From Desulfobacterales bacterium (GTDB taxonomy: Bacteria > Desulfobacterota > Desulfobulbia > Desulfobulbales > Desulfocapsaceae): a stretch of DNA of 12,865 nt. The notes under the pieces were generated by a model. It worked only from the letters and a program-made list of their open reading frames with translations, was not told the DNA's origin and did no database searches. The stretch's first letter is position 1, and every line of letters starts with the position of its first letter. Shown here one piece after another: positions 6,374 through 12,865 of this stretch. Position numbers and translations under genes: made by a program. The stretch covers positions 1-12,865 of the forward strand of contig JABDPQ010000157.1 in the NCBI GenBank assembly GCA_013042695.1. The letters run 5' to 3'.

Positions 6374-8113
6374 TTGCACTTTCGAGTCACCTTTTTTTGT
6401 TTATTGTGTCTTTTTGCACTGCCTGCCAGGTGCTGGAGTGAACCTGCTCTTACGGTTTCCGTTGAAGGGGTGGAGGGCAAACTCTATGACAATATCATGG
6501 CCCGGCTGCGGATCAACATCTACAGCCAGAGCAGCGCGCTCAATGAGGTTGAGATCAAGCGACTGCATCGCCAGGCACCAACCGATATAGAATCGGCTTT
6601 AGCGCCATTCGGCTATTATGCACCCTCGGTGAGAAGCTCACTGGTGCAAAATGAAAAGGGCTGGCTGGCGCGCTATACGGTCCAGACCGGCGCCCCGGTA
6701 ACCGTCTCAAAAATTACCGTCGCGGTGACAGGAGAAGGTAAAGAACTGCCTGAATTGAGCACGCCACATGATCAGGTTGCTCTACGGCTGGGCGAGCCGC
6801 TGCGCCATACGCTTTATGAAGATGCTAAACGAGCCTTGATCAGACGAGCCCGTGCCCTCGGGTTTCTTGATGCCTATTACTCAACTCATGAAATACGAAT
6901 TCACCGCGATAAAAAGAGTGCTGAAATTGAGCTGATACTCGAAACGGGTTCGCGTTATATTTTCGGTAAAACTACTAGTGATCAGGAAATAATCACCCAT
7001 GAGCTGCTGATGCGTTTCTTGTCATACCAGGATGGCGATTACTTTACGACCCGAAAACTTTTTGCTACGCAGCGCGATCTCTACAGAACTGACTATTTCA
7101 GTTCAGTCATCGTCGAAGGTGATACAGCAAATCCCGACGGCACTGCTATTCCGATAAAGATAGCGCTTGAGCCTCTTGAACATTACAATTTTTACGGTGT
7201 CGGAGTTGGCTACGCGTCCGATATAGGCGCTTATACAACGCTTGAGTGGCGTAACCCACTGTTCAACAAGAAAGGGCATCGCGTATCAAGTTCTTTTCTC
7301 GTTGGTGAAAGGGAGACTCATTGCGTGCTGAATTATCGGATTCCCATAGCTGATCCCCGATTCAATACCTTCGGCCTTTCTGGATTATGGAATCGGGAAT
7401 CATGGGAAAATACGGTAAGCAACGCACTTTCAGCCGGAATGTCTTACGAATATCTGACCCCACGAAGACATCTTGGTATCTCTATTGAAGCATTGGATGA
7501 GGATTATCGAGTTGGAGATACAAAAGGTGAGAGCAAGTTATTAATACCGAGCCTTCAAGGCTCCATGGCAATTGCTGATGATATCGTCAACACTAAAAAC
7601 GGTTTGAGAGTTACCGCGGTAATTTCCGGCGCTCAGGAAGGGATTCTTTCAGATACCTCCTTTCTTAAATTACGGGGAGACGGACGAGTGGTTTTGAGTC
7701 CGTTTTCGAATTGGCGTCTTCTTGGACACGGGTCTGCCGGCATCATTTTGGTTGATTCTATTGACGATCTTCCGCCATCGCTGAGATTTTATGCCGGTGG
7801 CAACAAGAGTGTGAGGGGCTATCGATACAGAAGCCTCGGTCCCGTTGACAGCTCCGGCACCGTTATTGGCGGGACGTATCTGCTCTCGGGCAGCATTGAA
7901 TGTGAACGTCGTATTTCTGAGCTCTGGCGTCTATCGGCATTTTATGACGTTGGCAACGCCATGGACGATCCCAATATCGATCTTGCCCATGGGATGGGGA
8001 TTGGCGTAGGAATTGTACTTCCGTTTGGGCAGGCAACTCTCGATTTTGCCTATCCCTTAACGGTCGAGGGCAGTTCGCAATATGTTTTCTTCAGTGTCGG
8101 AGCAGACCTGTGA
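6374..8113 (+). CDS. tamA: Translocation and assembly module outer-membrane protein TamA (Omp85 family)
   Basis: The 579-residue protein is close to the E. coli TamA length. A hydrophobic signal peptide (about 1-22, cleavage likely near CWS/EPA) is followed by three POTRA-like domains: about 26-105, 109-195 (ending ELILETGSRYIFG) and 196-268. A 16-strand beta-barrel runs from about 270 to the C-terminus. FYAGGNKSVRGYRYRSLGP (472-490) contains the VRGY motif of barrel loop 6, typical of Omp85 proteins. The end, FFSVGADL, resembles TamA termini. It acts in the outer membrane with TamB in assembling outer-membrane proteins or moving lipids. The start is uncertain: TTG at 6374 has no clear Shine-Dalgarno sequence, but no ATG or GTG is available between it and the upstream TAA at 6347, and it gives a good signal peptide. 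The stop overlaps the tamB start. Confidence 0.9.
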   Translation: MHFRVTFFCLLCLFALPARCWSEPALTVSVEGVEGKLYDNIMARLRINIYSQSSALNEVEIKRLHRQAPTDIESALAPFGYYAPSVRSSLVQNEKGWLARYTVQTGAPVTVSKITVAVTGEGKELPELSTPHDQVALRLGEPLRHTLYEDAKRALIRRARALGFLDAYYSTHEIRIHRDKKSAEIELILETGSRYIFGKTTSDQEIITHELLMRFLSYQDGDYFTTRKLFATQRDLYRTDYFSSVIVEGDTANPDGTAIPIKIALEPLEHYNFYGVGVGYASDIGAYTTLEWRNPLFNKKGHRVSSSFLVGERETHCVLNYRIPIADPRFNTFGLSGLWNRESWENTVSNALSAGMSYEYLTPRRHLGISIEALDEDYRVGDTKGESKLLIPSLQGSMAIADDIVNTKNGLRVTAVISGAQEGILSDTSFLKLRGDGRVVLSPFSNWRLLGHGSAGIILVDSIDDLPPSLRFYAGGNKSVRGYRYRSLGPVDSSGTVIGGTYLLSGSIECERRISELWRLSAFYDVGNAMDDPNIDLAHGMGIGVGIVLPFGQATLDFAYPLTVEGSSQYVFFSVGADL

Positions 8114-11100
8114 TACGGCGAATCCTGGCATTATTAACTGCCCTTTTTATTCTGACACTGTGTCTGCTGTCTTTTCTCCTATTTAGTAGAACAGGATTTG
8201 ATTTCGCCCTTTCCCAGGTAGCATCTCGAACCGGAGGGTCGGTAACCATTGGCACCAGCAGTGAGGGCCGAATTTTAGGTGATTGGCAGCTTCAGGATGT
8301 TACGGTCACTGCGGATGCAGTAACGGTTCGTATTGGAGTTGTACGGGTTGAATGGCATCCTCTCAAATTGCTTCGAAGAGATGTGCATATCGTCGATATA
8401 GCAGCTCAAGAGGTTGAGGTGATGGTAGCAGACGAGAAGACTAAGTCTGGTGAACAGACCAAATTTGACGGTTTGCCAAAAGTCTCAGTGCCCGTCGGTT
8501 TCATTATTAATCGACTGAGCATTGACAATGGATCGCTTCATCTTTCCGACTCTAAAGATGGCCCGTTTGTTCTCAACCACCTCTCATTTTCACTTGTTGG
8601 TAGGGAGGAAAATCTGCAACTCAATGATTTTGAGCTGAAGACGCCACTATACGGAGCTTCGCTGACAGGAAAACTCACCATGTCCGGGAGTTGGCCTCTC
8701 TTGGTAAATGGCAGTTGGTGGTATGGGGAAAATGAGGACGACCAGTTTCACGGGCGCTTTGCTGTTGGCGGCCCGCTTGAAACAGTCGATCTGTCTGTGT
8801 CTGTGATTCAACCTATTGAGGCCGAGCTGACGGGCAGTGTTAAAAACATGCTGCAAGACCTTTCATGGCACCTGCAAGGACGCGCCCTGCAGGTGAACCC
8901 GAACTATTTTGTTGCAGATTGGCCGGATTTCTCGACAGATCTGTCAATTAAGACTCAAGGGGCACTGCACAACTACCAGGGTATCGTCGAGGCGACATTG
9001 AAGGGCAGCGGGTTGCCTGCAGACCTTTCGTTACATGTTCAGTTATCCGGCAATGAAGACGGCATTGAGATCGACTCAGGCACCATTGATTCAGGCAGAG
9101 GACGAGTCAACCTAACAGCCGATGTCAAGTGGCAGGAGGGGATCGCCTGGGAGGGCTCGATTGGTGCGCAAAAAATTGATCTGTCTTTATACAGAAAAGA
9201 TCTTAACGGTGTTATAAGTGCAGAGATTGCCACAAACGGCATGCTTAGTGATAAAGGCTTGCGTTATTGGGCCGATATCACGGAACTGTATGCAGTTTTC
9301 CCTGAACCCGCAGTGAGCGTCTCTGGTGCGCTTCATCTTCAGGGAGATGATACTGGAATTGTTATCAATTCAGGTACTCTTGATTCTGCTAAAGGAGAGC
9401 TCACCATTACCGGCAGCCTCAACTGGCAGCAGATGCTAACCTGGAACAGCTCAATTACTCTAAAACTCTTCGATCTCTCACTCGTGGATCAAGGGCTTAA
9501 CGGCGTCATTGATGCGGAGATAACCACAAACGGCATGCTTGGCGATGAGGGTTTGCGTTATTGGGCCGATATCACAGAACTGCATGCTGTTATACCTGCA
9601 CCAATAGTGAACGTGTCTGGTGCGGTTCATCTTCAAGGAGATGAGGCTGGCCTGGAGATTCTTTCCTCTCGTTTAACCTCCGGGGAAAGTGAACTGACGG
9701 TAACGGGTCAGCTGGCATGGCTTGAAGCCATCAGCTGGGATGCTCTCATAGAATTTGACCGTTTTAATCCTGCCATGTTTGGTGCATATCCTGCCGGTAC
9801 TTTTAACGCGGAGCTAAAGAGCAGGGGAAATGTGAAAAAGGATGATATTTCTACGTCGCTGTCCATTGATTCTCTGGATGGCATGCTTGCCGGCTACGAG
9901 CTTACCGGAACAGGCGAGATAGACTATCGTTCTGACATCCTGACAATCGATGATTTGCATCTGGTCAATGGCGGAAATGAACTGCAGATAGATGGAAAAG
10001 CCGGTCAGGAACTCAACCTGACGTTCTCACTTGATGGCAGAGACCTCGGCCGATTGCTGCCTTTGATGAATGGCGATGTGACCTTGTCTGGCATACTCAC
10101 CGGGTCTCAAGAGCATCCGGTTGTTAACGCATACGGCAGGGGGGTCAAGCTTTCATACCAAGACTATTTTATAGACGACGTTGCCGGCTCGCTTAAGATT
10201 GGTCTCACTGCTGATGGTTCGGTAGAGGCGCGCCTTGATGGAAAACAATTGCGTGTAGCTGGGAAGAACATTGCATCAATAAGCTCAGAGGTTAATGGGG
10301 GGCTTAAAAGCCACCGGATTGGGCTAACTATCGATTCTGATTTTGGTGATCTCAGGCTTTTTGCCGATGGACAACTGGATGATCTGGAGCGTTGGCATGG
10401 GATAGTTCAGAATATCGTTTATACTCACCCGGTTTACGGCTCCTGGCGACAGAAAGATTCTGCTGTCCTTGATCTTTCAAGCACGGATGTGAAACTGAAA
10501 AATTTATGTGTTTCCTCTGATGCCAGCAGTGTCTGCAGCGGAGCTTCCTGGAAAGAAGAAAATGCTTGGGCCTTTGCCTTAACCGATATAGACTTTTTTC
10601 TGCCCTCACTAAAAGAGTGGGGTATGATTGGTGACGACGTAACCGGCAGACTACAGGGGCACATGACAGCTGAGGGTTCTGGAGCTGTGCTCGTCTCTGC
10701 AAATGGGTCTCTGGCAGTTCCAGAACTCAGCATGATGATGGACACATCCGAGTTTTACGATCAATTCACCTGGTTTGATACTTTTCTTTCAATTGGTTTA
10801 AGTGATGAAGTACTGCAAACCTCGCTTAGCTCACGTTTTATTGATAACAGTAGCGTTGAGGCGGCTGTTGAAATTGAAGGCTTCGGATCATTTGCACAGC
10901 CGACAAGTTCACTGCCTCTTCGAGGGTACATGAACATTGATGTCAAAGATCTTCGACCCCTCAGCGTGCTTACAGAGGATTATCTTGTACCATCGGGCCA
11001 TGTTGTTGCCGATCTTGAGATAGAAGGCGTGGTGGGTGCACCATTGGTGAATGGCAGTGTCAATCTAACCGAGGGCAAGATCAACTTCCCGCAATTAGGC

Positions 11101-12186
11101 ATTACCTTAACTGATGTATTAGCAAACATCAGCGGTGACGGTAATCTTCTGGGAGTTGACCTTGACGCTGTTTCTGGCGACGGGCAGGCGCATGGGAAAG
11201 GGAATTTTACTTTCAATAAAGCTGGTTGGTCCGGAAAGTTTAAAATTACCAGTGATTATTTCGAGGTGGCAGATTTAGGTGAATTACATGCAATCGTCGA
11301 TTCCGATCTGGAGCTTACCATAGGATCTAATGGTGGCGGTTTGAATGGCAAGCTGTTTATACCGAGAGCATTGATTGCCCCAGAAGAGATGACCGGCTCA
11401 GTTTCCGAGTCTCGTGATGTCATATTTGTAGATGAGCAGTCAGCAGGGCCAAAATGGCCGTTTACCCTTTCTCTCAGAGCCGAACTCGGCGATGATGTTC
11501 ATGTTGACGGGTATGGACTGGCGGGCAACCTCAGAGGCAAACTGGTTGTGGCTGATGGACAGGGTGGAGGCATTACTGGTCGAGGTGAGCTGTATCTCGA
11601 TCAGGGCACCTTTTCAATTTATGATCGTTCGCTGGAGATCTCCAGGGGGCGAGTTCTCTTTGACGGGGGTGCGATCGACAACCCGGGTCTTGATATCAGT
11701 GCACGCAGAGTTATTAAAGAGACCCCGTTGAGCCGTGAGGAAATTATTGTCGGCATTAATGTCACCGGCTCAGTGTTTGATTATAAAGTAGAGTTGTTTT
11801 CTATTCCGGACATGGATGACAGTGAAATTATTGCTTACATTGTCCTGGATAAATCAACCGGGTCTGTTGGAAGTGAGGATGGCAGCCTGCTCAGATCTGC
11901 GACCCAGGCCCTTGGTTTGAGTGTAGGTGACAGTTTGCTCGATGGGGTGAGTGAACTCGGATTGGTTGATGATATAAGTTTTTCAACGGGTGACGCGAGT
12001 GAAGATGTTTCTTTGGTAGTGGGCAGGCGTTTGACGGAACAGCTCTATATCAGTTACGATTTCAACGTCTTTCGCAATGCAGGCTTTTTCAATGTACGCT
12101 ACGATTTTGGCAAAGGGTTCTCTGTCGTGAGTAAAAACTCAACCCAATCGAATCGTCTGAGTTTAATTTATTCGTTTGAGAGATAA
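8110..12186 (+). CDS. tamB: Translocation/assembly module protein TamB (DUF490)
   Basis: The 1358-residue protein starts with a basic patch and one transmembrane helix (about 4-26), anchoring it in the inner membrane. A very long beta-rich periplasmic body follows, typical of the AsmA-like/TamB hydrophobic-groove proteins. The C-terminal TamB domain (about 1000-1358) shows DQGTFSIYDRSLEISRGRVL, then FDGGAIDNPGLDISARR, then IPDMDDSEIIAYIVLDKS, and ends in beta strands FNVRYDFGKGF and LSLIYSFER. TamB bridges the envelope to TamA and is implicated in outer-membrane protein assembly and phospholipid transport. GTG at 8110 overlaps the tamA stop (GTGA), with GGAG seven bases ahead, so translation is coupled. 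It is about 100 residues longer than E. coli TamB (1259), which fits the extra internal repeat units near residues 318-560. The frame is intact. Confidence 0.93.
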   Translation: MIRRILALLTALFILTLCLLSFLLFSRTGFDFALSQVASRTGGSVTIGTSSEGRILGDWQLQDVTVTADAVTVRIGVVRVEWHPLKLLRRDVHIVDIAAQEVEVMVADEKTKSGEQTKFDGLPKVSVPVGFIINRLSIDNGSLHLSDSKDGPFVLNHLSFSLVGREENLQLNDFELKTPLYGASLTGKLTMSGSWPLLVNGSWWYGENEDDQFHGRFAVGGPLETVDLSVSVIQPIEAELTGSVKNMLQDLSWHLQGRALQVNPNYFVADWPDFSTDLSIKTQGALHNYQGIVEATLKGSGLPADLSLHVQLSGNEDGIEIDSGTIDSGRGRVNLTADVKWQEGIAWEGSIGAQKIDLSLYRKDLNGVISAEIATNGMLSDKGLRYWADITELYAVFPEPAVSVSGALHLQGDDTGIVINSGTLDSAKGELTITGSLNWQQMLTWNSSITLKLFDLSLVDQGLNGVIDAEITTNGMLGDEGLRYWADITELHAVIPAPIVNVSGAVHLQGDEAGLEILSSRLTSGESELTVTGQLAWLEAISWDALIEFDRFNPAMFGAYPAGTFNAELKSRGNVKKDDISTSLSIDSLDGMLAGYELTGTGEIDYRSDILTIDDLHLVNGGNELQIDGKAGQELNLTFSLDGRDLGRLLPLMNGDVTLSGILTGSQEHPVVNAYGRGVKLSYQDYFIDDVAGSLKIGLTADGSVEARLDGKQLRVAGKNIASISSEVNGGLKSHRIGLTIDSDFGDLRLFADGQLDDLERWHGIVQNIVYTHPVYGSWRQKDSAVLDLSSTDVKLKNLCVSSDASSVCSGASWKEENAWAFALTDIDFFLPSLKEWGMIGDDVTGRLQGHMTAEGSGAVLVSANGSLAVPELSMMMDTSEFYDQFTWFDTFLSIGLSDEVLQTSLSSRFIDNSSVEAAVEIEGFGSFAQPTSSLPLRGYMNIDVKDLRPLSVLTEDYLVPSGHVVADLEIEGVVGAPLVNGSVNLTEGKINFPQLGITLTDVLANISGDGNLLGVDLDAVSGDGQAHGKGNFTFNKAGWSGKFKITSDYFEVADLGELHAIVDSDLELTIGSNGGGLNGKLFIPRALIAPEEMTGSVSESRDVIFVDEQSAGPKWPFTLSLRAELGDDVHVDGYGLAGNLRGKLVVADGQGGGITGRGELYLDQGTFSIYDRSLEISRGRVLFDGGAIDNPGLDISARRVIKETPLSREEIIVGINVTGSVFDYKVELFSIPDMDDSEIIAYIVLDKSTGSVGSEDGSLLRSATQALGLSVGDSLLDGVSELGLVDDISFSTGDASEDVSLVVGRRLTEQLYISYDFNVFRNAGFFNVRYDFGKGFSVVSKNSTQSNRLSLIYSFER
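9061..9800 (+). repeat. Tandem internal repeat in tamB, period 294 bp (98 residues)
   Basis: The stretches beginning at residues 365 (9202) and 463 (9496) are 98 residues apart and match at 39 of 51 positions by my count, sharing TNGML and LRYWADITEL. A 23-base identical block occurs at 9259-9281 and 9553-9575. The second half of the unit (G-I-x-I-x-S-G-T-x-D-S) recurs at residues 318, 416 and 514 with the same period, and a weaker unit may follow. The units lie in the periplasmic groove domain. High nucleotide identity between the two central copies points to a fairly recent duplication. Confidence 0.85.
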
Positions 12187-12241
12187 TCGGCTGCACAAGC
12201 TATTGCCTGATTGTTCGTCTATTTGAGCGAGGAGATTGTCC

Positions 12242-12637
12242 ATGAGTTTACAAAAATCCATTAGCGCCGAGTTGCAGACTTCCATAAAAAACCGCGATGG
12301 TGCTAGAACTGCTGCCATACGGGTACTGATTGGTGAATTTCAGCGACAGCCCCAGAAGAAGTTGGAGGATAGTCAGGTCGCATCAATAATAAAAAAGTTA
12401 GTCAAATCGGAACGTGAACTACTCGCTGTTACTGGACAAACTGCTTCGGAATTTATTGAGATACTGGAAGGGTATCTGCCAGCGCAGGCAAGTGAAGAGG
12501 AAATCAGGGCCTGGATTACCGCACATGTTGACTTCTCTACCTTTGCCAATAAGATGCAGGCAATGAGGCCGATAATGAATCATTTCGACAGCAGGGTGGA
12601 TGGCAATCAGGTCAAGAAAATATTGCAGGGGATGTAA
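12242..12637 (+). CDS. GatB/YqeY domain-containing protein
   Basis: This is a 131-residue helical protein of the YqeY family, related to the tail domain of GatB, the amidotransferase subunit that makes Gln-tRNA or Asn-tRNA. The N-terminal helices contain MSLQKSISAELQTSIKNRDG and a RTAAIRVLIGEF segment matching the family's R-x-x-x-x-R-x-L-x-x-x pattern. The EILEGYLPAQASEEEIRAW segment (about 75-93) is the family's EYLPxQLSEEE motif, and the end carries VDGNQVKKIL. It is slightly shorter than the usual 148. Its function is unproven; a tRNA-related role is inferred from the domain. The ATG at 12242 is chosen over a TTG at 12236 because GGAG lies eight bases ahead of the ATG. It follows tamB after 55 bases without a terminator, so co-transcription is likely. 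Confidence 0.88.
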   Translation: MSLQKSISAELQTSIKNRDGARTAAIRVLIGEFQRQPQKKLEDSQVASIIKKLVKSERELLAVTGQTASEFIEILEGYLPAQASEEEIRAWITAHVDFSTFANKMQAMRPIMNHFDSRVDGNQVKKILQGM

Positions 12638-12659
12638 CAGCAGGACAATAGGAATTATT

Positions 12660-12827
12660 ATGCATTTATATGAGTCAAAAAAAGGCGATCGCTGGGTGTG
12701 TGCGTATTGCGCTCAGGACGAAGAAGAGATGATTCAAGACGAGGGTTGGAAATATCTCTTTGATCGTGATGAGCAATATCTGAGATGCTCTATCTGCGGT
12801 GAAGCGGAATTTATTCCTGAGGATTAG
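12660..12827 (+). CDS. Small double-CxxC (zinc-ribbon-like) protein of unknown function
   Basis: This is a 55-residue acidic protein, MHLYESKKGDRWVCAYCAQD and onward. It has one CAYC near residues 14-17 and one CSIC near 45-48, separated by an acidic/aromatic stretch with GWKYLF. Two CxxC knuckles about 27 residues apart suggest one structural zinc site, as in small zinc ribbons. I do not recognise a named family. The frame is open upstream to 12600, but the ATG at 12660 has AGGA a few bases ahead and avoids a long overlap with yqeY; the gap to yqeY is 22 bases. There is no signal peptide or membrane segment. It probably ends the tamA-tamB-yqeY transcript. Nothing recognisable follows in the last 38 bases. 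Confidence 0.7.
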   Translation: MHLYESKKGDRWVCAYCAQDEEEMIQDEGWKYLFDRDEQYLRCSICGEAEFIPED

Positions 12828-12865
12828 CCAGAAGACATCTTCAATACATGAGTGAATAGTTGTTA

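Noticed and set aside
6318..6590. Alternative ATG-started ORF of 90 residues overlapping the tamA start
   Set aside because: It is in a different frame from the clear TamA protein, and joining it would need a frameshift with no homology gain.
10352..10745. Overlapping 100+ residue minus-strand ORFs inside tamB
   Set aside because: They are antisense to an intact, well-supported tamB frame, with no start signals or recognisable domains.
12832..12843. Short inverted repeat GAAGA-CA-TCTTC after the last gene as a terminator
   Set aside because: The five-pair stem has a two-base loop and no T tract; too weak to call.

Overview
The window looks like Desulfobacterota (delta-proteobacterial) chromosome, perhaps a sulfate reducer of the Desulfobulbales type. 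This is inferred from three things: a selenocysteine-encoding redox gene, the order lysS-lolC/E-lolD, and a Gram-negative outer-membrane gene set (Lol export plus TamA/TamB). Base composition is moderate and the DNA is gene-dense. Genus-level placement cannot be made from the sequence alone.

Left part, minus strand (about 1-4750): a partial CsaA-type tRNA-binding protein runs off the left edge and is preceded by a small cysteine-rich CWC-family gene. Next comes a 141-bp non-coding element (602-742) with long imperfect terminal inverted repeats and a flanking GATT direct repeat, which looks like a MITE. Then comes a compact minus-strand unit, lysS - lolC/E - lolD - SelL-related peroxiredoxin-like selenoprotein, with junctions of +1, -4 and +7 bases. 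The selenoprotein gene has an in-frame UGA at codon 47, in the context RHRG-U-LPC (a U-x-x-C redox motif), followed by a hairpin at the right place for a bacterial SECIS. A standard gene caller would split it into two false ORFs.

Middle (4751-6373): a spacer carries a clear minus-strand rho-independent terminator. Upstream of it lies an rlmD-type 23S rRNA (uracil-5-)-methyltransferase gene, read leftward. This gene is interrupted by a single in-frame UGA seven codons before its catalytic cysteine, while the remaining 50 codons are intact and clearly homologous. A short divergent region separates rlmD from tamA.

Right part, plus strand (6374-12827): tamA (Omp85 outer-membrane barrel) and tamB (1358-residue inner-membrane-anchored bridge) overlap by four bases. 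yqeY (GatB/YqeY domain) and a 55-residue double-CxxC protein follow, probably in one transcript. TamA and TamB together form the translocation and assembly module, and TamB contains a recognisable internal tandem repeat with a period of 98 residues.

The most notable items are the Sec UGA with its hairpin, the second in-frame UGA in rlmD, the MITE-like element touching the selenoprotein stop codon, and the TamB repeat. I see no CRISPR array, tRNA, rRNA, phage or defence system.
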